Notes under the pieces: model-generated
What the model saw: the letters and a program-made list of their open reading frames with translations, nothing else
The model's database searches: none
Told to the model about the DNA's origin: nothing
Shown: positions 50,471 through 60,327 of the stretch, one piece after another
How positions within the stretch are numbered: the first letter of the stretch is position 1
How the letters are laid out: each line of letters opens with the position of its first letter
Assembly: GCA_030602585.1 (NCBI GenBank)
Contig: JAUVZJ010000001.1
Span: 37,755-101,754 of the forward strand
Reading direction: 5' to 3'
DNA: 64,000 bases
DNA from: Candidatus Methanophagales archaeon
GTDB lineage: Archaea; Halobacteriota; Syntropharchaeia; Alkanophagales; Methanospirareceae
Made by a program: the position numbers and the translations under genes

Positions 50471-50953
50471 TTACCGCATCAACCGCCCGAATAAGCTGTT
50501 CAGCCCTCTTCTGCGCTGTTTAGCCACCATCTCTTCCCACTCTTCCACCGCTTTTTTCTCTTTGTCGCCAGTATAACCTGCTTCTGATTTTTCCTTTAAT
50601 CTGTCTAACTCACCGTAATCTAACCACGCTCCATGACAGCCAAGACAGACATCTATTTCTACATCTTCAGCATATTCTAAGTCCATCAATCCGCCGCAAC
50701 GAGGGCATACCAGTTTACTTTCACTTTGCGTGCCTATCCGCTTTGTCAGGTAATTGGCAAGTTTTCTGTCGCCAAGTATCTTTTTGAGTTCGTTATTGTC
50801 AAACCATATACCCTGACATTTGGGACAGACATCTATGATAACATTAGGACCTAATACATCCACTTCCACCTTCTTCATCTCCACCCAGCATCTTGGGCAC
50901 TCTCTGGTTTTTTCCATCGGTTTCTTGTTATACATACATTCATAATAGCACAC
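50471..50953 (-). CDS. Double TFIIB-type zinc-ribbon protein
   Basis: CPRCWVEMKKVEVDVLGPNVIIDVCPKCQGIWFDNNELKKIL..VCPRCGGLMDLEYAEDVEIDVCLGCHGAWLDYGELD. Confidence 0.85.
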   Translation of the reverse strand: MCYYECMYNKKPMEKTRECPRCWVEMKKVEVDVLGPNVIIDVCPKCQGIWFDNNELKKILGDRKLANYLTKRIGTQSESKLVCPRCGGLMDLEYAEDVEIDVCLGCHGAWLDYGELDRLKEKSEAGYTGDKEKKAVEEWEEMVAKQRRRGLNSLFGRLMR

Positions 50954-51033
50954 TGCATTAATAAATGTTGTTCAAGGTCTAAAGAGACCACAGATACCGG
51001 CTTATTCATACAACACGGTTAGCTTAGTAACCT

Positions 51034-51162
51034 ATGAGTAGAGAATGGAATAGGCATGAACAAAAAGAGATGACTGTGGAAGCATTTAATGGCGGTGCAA
51101 TCGGTGCATTACAAGACGGTGATATAATAGAGATTAAAAATAAGAATATAAGATTTTCCACA
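51034..51162 (+). pseudogene. Fragment of an ilvD paralogue C-terminal region
   Basis: EMTVEAFNGGAIGALQDGDIIEIKNKNIRFS matches intact IlvD [33 protein letters not shown]. Confidence 0.65.
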
Positions 51163-51199
51163 TACAGAATTTCTTCCATTTTTACCAAATATGTTCCTA

Positions 51200-52231
51200 T
51201 TATTTATTTTTCTTTTTTACGTAACGCACTGCCATGCATATCACTGCTATCCCTACCCCCGCTATTAACACTCCAAATATAGCATAGTACACAAACAGAT
51301 CCTTTTCTATGGGCGTTGATTCAATTGTTGGAATTACAACTACTTTTGGCACTGCTAACAGCGCGAAGACAGAGAAGTGATCTACTCTTGTGGTTGCTTT
51401 ATTCTTGTCCCAATCAACAGTTGTATCAAGTGCCTTCCATTCGTCATCTTCATAGGTATGGATTTCCAGAAAAATACTAACTATCTTCTCTTCTCCCTCT
51501 GTTTCCTCTTCGGATGCAAGCTCTACCTTGAGTTCTTCAATTATCTCAAAAAGCAGGTCTTTTTCCATCTCAAATAGTTCTGCAAGGAGCTCTTCTTCTG
51601 CCATTGGTTCTCCAGACAGATCAGACGCGGGCACTGCTAAAAGAGTTTCAAATAGCTCTGCACCTTCAAAAACTTTATATTCTACTATTTCATCGAAATA
51701 TATTGAAATTTCCACTGTTTTATCAAATCTCGCACCTGATAGCTCGAAGTTATATGCCTTTTCCATACTCCAAATAGCATTTGATGGTGCCACTTCAGGT
51801 AGATCTGAAGTAGAAGTGATTGTAACTGATGTAACTGGATCCACAGATTCACCAGTAGCATCCCTTAGAGTTGTTTCCTCACTCATTGCCAAAGAAGCTC
51901 TCTTATCTAATGACTCAGCTATGGTTACAAGAGATTCCAACACTTCGATTGAACATTTATACGTGACCCAATCAGGATTAACACCCTTCTCAATTGCAAT
52001 CTCTCTTACCTTAACTTCAACCATATCATATATTTCATTATCTGTCATCAATGTATCTTCTAATGTATATGTATAACTCCCTTCATACAAAGTTATTCCA
52101 ATCTTCTTTACCGTGTAATCTACCGTTATATCAACTGTTCTAACTGCTGATTTTACCTCTGGAATAGAAGATACTATTGGAATCAATGACAGCACTATCA
52201 ATATACTTAGTAAAATAGCTATTGTTCTCAT
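51200..52231 (-). CDS. Secreted/anchored protein with signal peptide and C-terminal TM helix
   Basis: MRTIAILLSILIVLSLIPIVSS start; C-terminal LFVYYAIFGVLIAGVGIAVICMAVRYVKKKNK; ATTRVDHFSVFALLA. Confidence 0.7.
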   Translation of the reverse strand: MRTIAILLSILIVLSLIPIVSSIPEVKSAVRTVDITVDYTVKKIGITLYEGSYTYTLEDTLMTDNEIYDMVEVKVREIAIEKGVNPDWVTYKCSIEVLESLVTIAESLDKRASLAMSEETTLRDATGESVDPVTSVTITSTSDLPEVAPSNAIWSMEKAYNFELSGARFDKTVEISIYFDEIVEYKVFEGAELFETLLAVPASDLSGEPMAEEELLAELFEMEKDLLFEIIEELKVELASEEETEGEEKIVSIFLEIHTYEDDEWKALDTTVDWDKNKATTRVDHFSVFALLAVPKVVVIPTIESTPIEKDLFVYYAIFGVLIAGVGIAVICMAVRYVKKKNK

Positions 52232-52322
52232 GATTTTTTCACCTCTAACATTATTAGGCTTTGTTAGTAATTTAAAGGTATTGCTATGCCAGTGATTAAC
52301 TACCTTCACCGTTCAGTTAAAG

Positions 52323-52985
52323 CTATTTTACCAGTTGCAGTTTAAAGATAACCCCCTTATCAACCACGTTCTTTCGAGAAAAGCCTATTCCCGGCGAAGA
52401 AAGAATCTCTTCAATCTCACGCAATGTCAGAGAAGAGTGAGCCCGGACTATGTTGAGGAAAAGAAAAGATAAAAACCAGCCATACCGGCTTCTTACCTCT
52501 GCGTTTATTTCTTTTGTGGTGTCACGCCTTATATCATAAATCCAGGCTTCGCCATTCTTTTTAAGAACACGATGGATCTCCTTTATGCATTCGGCGGGTC
52601 TTAACCAGTGGTGTAAGCTGAGCGTGCTTACTACGAGGTCAAAATATCCATCTTCAAAAGGTATATTTGCCGCATCGGCACGTTGAAACCGCACGCCGCG
52701 GTCAGAGAATCCCTTATTTTCTGCATTTTTACGCGCTATCTCCACCATAGCTGGCGAGATGTCAATACCGATTATTTCTAAACCCGGGGCTCTCTTAACA
52801 ATCTCGAGGGGAAGATAGCCCGGACCTGTTCCTGCATCGAGTATTCTTCCAGAAGCTATCGTTGTGGTGACCTCTTCTGCTACCACTTTACACAAATCTC
52901 TTAACGGCGGGCTTTTTCGCGCAAGCCATGAATATACCCGCGCTCCAGGGTTAGGGATGCTTTCAATTTTTAACCGTTTTTTCAT
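52323..52985 (-). CDS. SAM-dependent class I methyltransferase
   Basis: GRILDAGTGPGYLPLEIVKRAPGLEIIGIDISPAMVEIARKNAENKG. Confidence 0.9.
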   Translation of the reverse strand: MKKRLKIESIPNPGARVYSWLARKSPPLRDLCKVVAEEVTTTIASGRILDAGTGPGYLPLEIVKRAPGLEIIGIDISPAMVEIARKNAENKGFSDRGVRFQRADAANIPFEDGYFDLVVSTLSLHHWLRPAECIKEIHRVLKKNGEAWIYDIRRDTTKEINAEVRSRYGWFLSFLFLNIVRAHSSLTLREIEEILSSPGIGFSRKNVVDKGVIFKLQLVK

Positions 52986-53136
52986 GATACTGATTTTTAG
53001 ACTATAAAAACGCTATTCCAGAATGATGATTAAATATATTACAGAAAGTTGGAAAATAATATATATCATACCAGCAATAAAATTATAAAGTATCGGAAAA
53101 AAAGACAATTCTTTAGTAAATATATATATAAATATT

Positions 53137-54501
53137 TTGGGCAATATGAAGGGCATAAAATTTGAGGGAGAAGAAGAAAAATACAAAATTACGGTAATGG
53201 CTCTCCTTTTAGTTGGCGCTTGCCTTCTCACGTATTATTTTCATGCGGTGCTTGGAACCGGCACTGTTTTTACCCACTTCTTTTATATTCCAATTATTTT
53301 AGCATGTCTTTGGTGGAGAAGAAAAGGTTTGGTGGTGGCGATATTTTTAGCGGCAATGCTGCTTTTCAGCCACATTTTTATTAGAGAAGATGTGGTGGCT
53401 ATTAATGAGTATCTTCGAGCTCTTATGTTTATATTTATTGCCTTTGTAGTTGCTACGTTAAGTGAGCAGATTGCGAAGGCGTATGGGGAGATAAAAAGGG
53501 AGAAGAAATTTTCGGAAAATATAATAGCTACCATCTCGGATTCTTTGCTTGTTCTCGATAATGATTTGAGAATAAAGAGAGCAAATCGCACCTTCTATGA
53601 AACGTTTCAAACAGAGCCCGAAAAGGTAATAGGCAGCAGCATAACCGACATAACGGGAGATAAAGATGGAAAACTCAGCACTGATCTAACCAAACTATTT
53701 GGAACCGAAGATATACTGGAGAACTTTGAGTTGCATTATCCGTCAGAAAAACTGGATGAACGGATATTCAATATCACGGCGCGAGGAATAATAGTTGCAG
53801 AAGAAGAAGAAGAAGAAGAATTGCTCGTAATAGAAGACATCACCGAGCGTAAGCGAGCGGAGGAAGCGCTGCGAAAAGCACATGACGAACTGGAACTTCG
53901 GGTAGAGGAACGAACCACCGAACTGGTGCAAGCAAACGAAGAACTGAAGCGAGAAATCAGCGAGCGTGAACATGCGGAAAAAAGAGTAAAAAACCTCGAG
54001 CTACCTGCGTTGCATAGATTATTCAAGCAAGGAAAATGCTATTTAATCACAGAGGAAAAACCAGATATGAGTTTCAAATTGTTCGGTAAACTGATCGAAT
54101 ACAGGTTTAAAGGGCTGCTCATTTCACGGATTCATCCTTCGCACATTCAAGAGGAATACAATATAAAGGATGTGGATGTCCCGATAATCTGGCTAACACA
54201 TATCCAGGAAGAAAAATGTATTGTTCCAACAAATATAACACAGTTGAGCATAGCAGTAAAAGAATTTGTGGAAAATGACATTGAGAGCGTAATCATGCTG
54301 GAAGGTTTAGAATATTTCATTGACCAGAACGGATTTGAGGTTGTTCTTCGGTTCGTCGAATCGCTGGCAGACTTCGTCACGACAAGCAAGTGTCGCTTGA
54401 TAATGCCATTCGATACGCTAACATTGAGTGGAGTTGAGTTGCATCAGTTGGAGCGAGAGACAAATGTGATGAGTGCTAAAGAGGTGGCGGTGCTTATTTA
54501 G
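53137..54501 (+). CDS. Membrane PAS-coiled coil-DUF835 signalling protein
   Basis: N-terminal TM helices; PAS SENIIATISDSLLVLDNDLRIKRANRTFYETF; C-terminal DUF835 GKCYLITEEKPDMSFKLFGKLIEYRFKGLLISRIHPSHI; no histidine kinase domain. Confidence 0.85.
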   Translation: MGNMKGIKFEGEEEKYKITVMALLLVGACLLTYYFHAVLGTGTVFTHFFYIPIILACLWWRRKGLVVAIFLAAMLLFSHIFIREDVVAINEYLRALMFIFIAFVVATLSEQIAKAYGEIKREKKFSENIIATISDSLLVLDNDLRIKRANRTFYETFQTEPEKVIGSSITDITGDKDGKLSTDLTKLFGTEDILENFELHYPSEKLDERIFNITARGIIVAEEEEEEELLVIEDITERKRAEEALRKAHDELELRVEERTTELVQANEELKREISEREHAEKRVKNLELPALHRLFKQGKCYLITEEKPDMSFKLFGKLIEYRFKGLLISRIHPSHIQEEYNIKDVDVPIIWLTHIQEEKCIVPTNITQLSIAVKEFVENDIESVIMLEGLEYFIDQNGFEVVLRFVESLADFVTTSKCRLIMPFDTLTLSGVELHQLERETNVMSAKEVAVLI

Positions 54502-54589
54502 TAATTGCTCAAAAAATTGTTCGATATTTGCAATAAAGATTGAAATAGAGCAACACTTTTATATTAACGTTACGAATTATAAATAATTA

Positions 54590-55042
54590 ATGATAAATAA
54601 TTCCCCTCCCCGGCATACAGACTCGATGCCGATACGAGTTTTGCATGTGGATGACGAGCCGGCGCAGCTGGAGATAACGCGAGTATTCGTGAAAAGGGTA
54701 GTGAAAGGCGATTTTGATATTGTCAGCGTGGTTTCGGCAGAGGAAGCACTGGAAAAACTTGAAACAGAGGAGTTCGATGTCGTTGTTTCCGATTACAAGA
54801 TGCCGGGGATGGATGGAATAGAACTTTTGGATGCTGTAAGAAAAGGAGACAAATATGCGGATACGCCTTTTATCATTTTCACTGGTAAGGGTGGAGCAGA
54901 AGTAGCAAAAGAAGCTTTAAAGAAGGGCGCGGAGCGATACATCACGAAGATAGGGAACCCTTTAACTCAGTGCCGTGCACTGACACGTGCTATATACGAA
55001 TTGGCGCTGGAGAAGAAGAAAAAGGGAAAGGAGAAGGAATAA
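54590..55042 (+). CDS. Response regulator receiver domain protein
   Basis: IRVLHVDDEPAQLEITRVFVKR..FDVVVSDYKMPGMDGIELLDAVRK..FIIFTGKGG. Confidence 0.93.
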   Translation: MINNSPPRHTDSMPIRVLHVDDEPAQLEITRVFVKRVVKGDFDIVSVVSAEEALEKLETEEFDVVVSDYKMPGMDGIELLDAVRKGDKYADTPFIIFTGKGGAEVAKEALKKGAERYITKIGNPLTQCRALTRAIYELALEKKKKGKEKE

Positions 55043-55157
55043 AGGTAGAAGTGTGCAATAAATGCGATAAAAAGCTACAAAATCATGATGCCTTTTGTAA
55101 GTCAAGTCCGAAGAAATAAGTATGCAAAAGAGGTGGAGGTGCTTATTCTGGATTAAA

Positions 55158-55190
55158 ACTTTTTAGAAAAAAGTTTATCAAAAATAGTTG
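55158..55190. terminator. Hairpin between convergent response-regulator and ATPase genes
   Basis: aaaactttttagaaaaaagttta inverted repeat; related to 61705-61735. Confidence 0.45.
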
Positions 55191-55207
55191 TTGTGATTTT
55201 CCACACT

Positions 55208-56539
55208 TTATTGAGCACGTTCCAATAGCCACTTCCAGAGAGGCAAGAATCTTACTCTTCTACCATTTTTTTCCTCTTCTTCTTCCTCTTCATAATCCCA
55301 GGTGATAACGAGCAAATTATTGCAGTTTAACTCTTCGCTTGCTTTTAGCAATCCCTTTATTTCCCTTCTTTCTATATCGTCTCTACCAGAGGAATAGGTC
55401 ACCTGAATTAACTGTCTTATCTCCAACTCTTCCTTCAAAACGAAATCCACCTCTCTTTGCTGATGGTCCTTCCAGTAATAGATTTCTAAAGCGGAATTCG
55501 TGGATTTCCTTCTTAACAACTCTATTACAACGAGATTTTCCATCAATTTGCCAATATTCTCTGAGAACCGGAAACCCTTCACATAATAGAATCCCGTATC
55601 TATAATATATACTTTTCTTACGGAACGGATTTGCTCAAAAGCAGAGTATCCGAACTTTTTTAAGAATATGAACATCCTTGCGAGTTCCAAATATTTTGAG
55701 TGCCTTTCCACTGTGTCCAAACTGACACCCAATAAGTTCTTCAGTCTGTTAAAGGATTGAAAAGAAGAAATACCGGTGATATACGCACCAACGAGATTTT
55801 CCAATTTTTCTATCTCCCTTATCGAGAATCTCCTTACTACGTCTTTTGCAGTTATATCCACAAAATAATTGATTAAGAGCTCTTTTTTTCTTGTCGGTGA
55901 ATCGGACAGAACCACTTCGGGAAATCCACCGTATTTTAAATAGAGGTCAAACAGGCTCCGTATTTTTATTCTGCTTTTAATAACGTCCAGAAAACTTCTC
56001 AATTTCAAACCGTTAAATGCGAGAAATTCGTTAAAATCTAAAGGGAACACCTCTATATCCACATGACGTCCTGTAAGGGCGGTTGATATCTCTTTGCTCA
56101 TCAGTTTAGAGGACGAGCCTGTAACAATTGTTTTTACTTTCTTTGATTCAATTAAGTATCGCACGAATTTCTCCCAGCCTCGAACATTTTGCACTTCATC
56201 CAGAACAACTAAATGGTCGGCGGAAGGGCTTAAATTTTTCAAGTATGTCTCGTATATTTTAAACAAATCTTTAACATCCAGCCCGGCTGTGAATCTTGGG
56301 TCTTCGAAATTAACGATTAGCGTTTCGTTAGCCTCAAACTCTTTCATTAAATCTTTAACGAACAAATAAGCGATGGATGATTTCCCTGCTCTCCTCACGC
56401 CAGATAAAACAAGTGCTACTCTGGCACCAAATAAACTTTTCATTCTGGTCTGATATGCGGGTCTATCAACCAGTTTTTCATCGAAATTCCCCCAGAAGTT
56501 CCAATCTGCTAATATTTCCAATATCTCTCTTTCGTTCAT
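55208..56539 (-). CDS. AAA ATPase with DUF4143 domain
   Basis: RVALVLSGVRRAGKSSIAYLFVKDL; HLVVLDEVQNVRGWEKFVRYLIES; YYWKDHQQREVDFVL. Confidence 0.92.
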   Translation of the reverse strand: MNEREILEILADWNFWGNFDEKLVDRPAYQTRMKSLFGARVALVLSGVRRAGKSSIAYLFVKDLMKEFEANETLIVNFEDPRFTAGLDVKDLFKIYETYLKNLSPSADHLVVLDEVQNVRGWEKFVRYLIESKKVKTIVTGSSSKLMSKEISTALTGRHVDIEVFPLDFNEFLAFNGLKLRSFLDVIKSRIKIRSLFDLYLKYGGFPEVVLSDSPTRKKELLINYFVDITAKDVVRRFSIREIEKLENLVGAYITGISSFQSFNRLKNLLGVSLDTVERHSKYLELARMFIFLKKFGYSAFEQIRSVRKVYIIDTGFYYVKGFRFSENIGKLMENLVVIELLRRKSTNSALEIYYWKDHQQREVDFVLKEELEIRQLIQVTYSSGRDDIERREIKGLLKASEELNCNNLLVITWDYEEEEEEEKNGRRVRFLPLWKWLLERAQ

Positions 56540-56651
56540 ACTAATAATATTTACACTGAAATAGTTAAAGTTTATCGGTTAAATTTAATAAAAACTTACC
56601 GATGTGTTGACATTTATAACCACAAGATTAGATTACACAGATTGTATTTGT

Positions 56652-56795
56652 TTATCGCGGAGAGCGCGGAGATGACGAAAAATCTTCCAGCTCACGTTTG
56701 AGCGACCTTCTCACGACTAATTGCCAATCGACATTCGGCAATTCTTTCATCTCTTCTCTCAACTCTTCAGGGATTTCTATTACAAATTTAGCCAT
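56652..56795 (-). CDS. Small VapB-like antitoxin, apparently orphan
   Basis: Hand-read MAKFVIEIPEELREEMKELPNVDWQLVVRRSLKRELEDFSSSPRSPR*; C-terminus and stop lie in a repeat-like GTTTATCGCGGAGAGCGCGGAG sequence. Confidence 0.6.
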   Translation of the reverse strand: MAKFVIEIPEELREEMKELPNVDWQLVVRRSLKRELEDFSSSPRSPR

Positions 56796-57103
56796 ACTTC
56801 TCACTGATAATACTGTTGGCAATGGGTATATAAATAACTTCCTATTTCCTGGTGCTTGGAACCTGAGATTGTTAGAAAGGGGACAAAATTTTTGACGCTT
56901 TATTCAGGTACAGGTGAGCGTATCCACCTCACCTCATCTCAACTTCACATTCGATGAATAAAAAATGCACATTATTCCAATTTTTGTTTCAAATATATAT
57001 CAGTAAAATTGCAAACGATTGACAAAAAAATTCATCATTACGGAAAGTTTTTAAGGTAAGTTTAGAATATTTTTACGTGGGTAAGGCAAAAAAACAATAG
57101 GAG

Positions 57104-59256
57104 GTGAATGTAAAAAAAATGAACTTGGGAAACATGAAAGTTGGACCGAAATTGTTTGGGGGCTTTGGCGTCGTGCTGATATTGACGGCAGCACTGGGAA
57201 TAGTTGCATTTATGCAAATAAACACCATGCAAGAGCAAACCGATTTGATGGAAAAATCGGCAGACCTGAAGGTGGAAATGAAAACAGTCAGACAACAGGA
57301 AAAGAACTACGTAATAAGAATGGACCAAGCGAGTATTGACAATACCAACGCCGCCGTGACGAAAGTAAAGGCTCTGACGACAGAGCTTGGAGCAATGGTG
57401 CAAACCGTGGAAGGCAGAGCGGCAATAGATGAAGCCAAGTCAGAGATTCCGAAGTATGAGAGTGCCTTTGACGAGCTTCAGACACTTACAAAGCAGAAAG
57501 ACGACCAATTAGCGACCGTTGAAAATGATGCACGGGCTATAGAGACTGTGATAAAAGGCAGTTCCGCAGACCAGGCGACCGAAGATAAACTGATGATTAA
57601 TCTGTTAATTATCAGGCGAGCGGAAAAGAACTACGTTGCAAGGGAAGACGACCAATACGTTACTCAGGTAGCGGACGAGGTAAACATGTTGAAGGCAGAT
57701 GCCGATGCAGCAGCGATTACGGGAGCGGAAAAGAGCGCAATAAAAAGTGCGGCAGATACGTATCTGAAGGACTTCAATGCATTCGTGAGCACGACGCACG
57801 ACTTTGAGGATATCCAGTCAACTGACGGTCCGTTGGTACAATCAGGACGTGCTATAGATGCTGCGTCAACCAGTCTGCTTGGGACTGCAAAGGCAGAAGC
57901 GGCAAAGGCAGCTTCAAATGCCATTATGTTCGTGGTAGTATTCATTATCGCAGCGATCGCAGTCGGTGTAGGAATCGCAGTTATCGTTACCAGGTCAATC
58001 GTCGGACCAGTTACTGACGTGGTAAGGGTAGTGAAGGACTTCGCGGTTGGTAAACTCGGCAGCCGAGCGGAAACAAAAGCATCTGGTGAACTCATGGAAA
58101 TGCGCGACACCTTGAACCAGTTCGGAGAGGAGTTGCAGGGTATTGTCAAAGACGTCAGTAACGTAACAGGGAGCATGGCTGCGGGGGACTTAGGCGCAGA
58201 TTTCACCGCCAAGACACCCGGGGAGTTCAATGCGATAAAGGACAACCTCAACAAGGCTAACGAGAGTTTATCGGATTTGATCTCAGAGCTACGAGGCGCA
58301 GTGGATAACGTCGCAGCGGTAAGCAAAGAATCTTCTTCTTCCGTACAGCAGGTGAATTCCGGTATGCAGCAGATTTCATCAGCATCGCAGCAGATTTCAA
58401 AGGGTGCGCAGGAAACTTCGAGCACCGTTGGTGAAGCGGCGAAGGAGGTTAAGGAGACGAACGCAGTGTTACAGCAGATGCAGTCGAATGCCGAGGAATC
58501 AAATAAGTACGCCGATGAGAGTTCGGAAAGCGCAAAAGAGATGAGCGAAGTGTCTATAAAATCGTCAGAAGGGATGAAGGAGATACAGGATGCGATCGCA
58601 GGTGCGACGGAGGTAATAAAAACCTGGGCGGTTCGATAGAGCAAATAGGACAGACTACGGAGATGATAGAGAGCATTGCAGACCAGACGAATCTATTGGC
58701 ACTGAATGCCGCGATAGAAGCGGCACGTGCCGGAGAACATGGACGTGGCTTTGCCGTCGTTGCCGAAGAAGTACGAAAACTGGCTGAGAACTCGAAGAAG
58801 TCAACCGCAGAGATAGATACAATGATAAAGACCTTGCAAGAGGAGATGGAGAAAGTGATGAATGCCACAGAAGCCATCACGCAGCGTGCCGAGGTAGGTC
58901 GTGAAGACCTCGAAAAGGTGGTATCGAGCGTAGAGAAAACCTCAGGCATGATTGATGACATCAAGAGCAGGATGGGGCAAATTACAGAGGGTGCGAGAAA
59001 AGGTGCGGAGAGCATGGGAAGAGTATCGAAGGGCGTGGACGAGATTGCAAGTTCGTCAGAAGAGGCGGCATCGTCGGCAGAAGAAAGTTCTTCCGCAGTA
59101 GAAGAGCAAACGGCAGCCGTAGAACAGCTCAGCGGTGGTATCCAGAAACTTTCGGAGATTTCTGAACAAGCAGCAGCGATGATTGCGAAATTTAAATTGA
59201 AGGGAGGAGCAGGTAAGAAAGAAGAAGTTGCAAACTCAGCAGCAAAAGTAGAGTAA
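57104..59256 (+). pseudogene. Methyl-accepting chemotaxis protein, split by one frameshift at an A5 run (58618-58622)
   Basis: ORF 57104-58639 (TM, HAMP) and 58663-59256 (signalling tip [35 protein letters not shown]). A -1 shift gives continuous [31 protein letters not shown]. Confidence 0.88.
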
Positions 59257-59409
59257 AGAGGCGGTAAGTCTCATTGAGAAATTCTTTCTCGAAACCGTAG
59301 CGGCAATGGGTAGGAGCGAAGGAAAAGGAAAAAGGAACTGAAGATAATCTTGTGACTGCGATGTATATACGATAAGAAGTAACTGCTCAATCTTCAGTTG
59401 ACTTATAGA

Positions 59410-59498
59410 TTCCAAATGGGTGCATTACGCGTTTCTTATTGGGTTGCCTTACCCACAGGCTCCTTGTTTGCCTCCTCAGTAATGCACCCTTTGGAATT
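59410..59498. repeat. 89-bp inverted-repeat element / hairpin
   Basis: ATTCCAAATGGGTGCATTAC (59410-59429) and GTAATGCACCCTTTGGAAT (59480-59498) are inverted copies differing by one inserted T. Confidence 0.8.
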
Positions 59499-59662
59499 TT
59501 TCGATACAGTATTTTTGAGGAGTTGCTTATTGTAAAGGGGGGGGCATCTACTCCCTTTTTGAACCTGTTTATTAGTAAAAATAGAAGAAGAAAAAACGTG
59601 GGCTTGGCTAATGCCGAGCGGGAAAATATATAAGGTGATGACAAATCCAGAAGGATGGGGAA

Positions 59663-60136
59663 ATGAGCTTGGATGCGATTTTAAAACGGGGTCAAAGCTA
59701 TTTGATCGAGGAGGGAAAACCTGATACGAGTTTCAAATTGTTCAGCAAACTGATTGAATACGGGTTTAAAGGGCTGCTCATCTCAAGGACTCATCCTTCG
59801 CACGTTCACGAGGAATACAATGTAAAGGATGTACCAATAATCTGGCTGACACATGTCAGAGGAGAAAACCATGTTGTTCCGACAAATATAGCACAATTGA
59901 GCATAGCAGTAAAGGATTTTTCGGAAAAGGGGGTTGAGAGTGTAATCATGTTGGAAGGTTTAGAATATCTCATTGCCCGGAACGGATTTGAGGTCGCTCT
60001 CCGGTTTGTCGAATTAATGGTGGATATTGTCACGATAAGCAAGTGCCGTTTGATTATACCTTTCAATGCGCAAACATTAAGCGAGGTTGAGTTGCATCGG
60101 TTGGAACGAGAACTAAATGTAATCAGAACCATATAA
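59663..60136 (+). CDS. Stand-alone DUF835 protein
   Basis: LKRGQSYLIEEGKPDTSFKLFSKLIEYGFKGLLISRTHPSHVHEEYNVKDVPIIWLTHV; close paralogue of the C-terminus of 53137-54501. Confidence 0.85.
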   Translation: MSLDAILKRGQSYLIEEGKPDTSFKLFSKLIEYGFKGLLISRTHPSHVHEEYNVKDVPIIWLTHVRGENHVVPTNIAQLSIAVKDFSEKGVESVIMLEGLEYLIARNGFEVALRFVELMVDIVTISKCRLIIPFNAQTLSEVELHRLERELNVIRTI

Positions 60137-60327
60137 ACCAACCAATTTTTATGGGAGGTGAAACGATCGCTTCTTAAACATCTGAGAAATAAGACTTATA
60201 TACAAAAAATTTATAATCCATTTTATAATACAAGCTGTGAAGATATGCCGAATTGTTTAGTGTATTTTAAAAATAAAAACACTCTTAATCATGTGTTGAT
60301 GAATAGAATCAACGAGATGAAAAAGAG

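Noticed and set aside
53797-53821. (GAA)n run encoding EEEEEE as a phase-variable tract
   Set aside because: A trinucleotide repeat cannot shift frame; Glu-rich runs are common in this genome's proteins.
58615-58625. Programmed -1 frameshifting in the MCP gene
   Set aside because: The 0-frame reading ATA AAA ACC does not present a canonical X_XXY_YYZ heptamer, and such recoding is not established for MCPs; a homopolymer indel is simpler.
57664-58644. 326-aa minus-strand ORF opposite the MCP gene
   Set aside because: Antisense shadow of the MCP; no domain signature.
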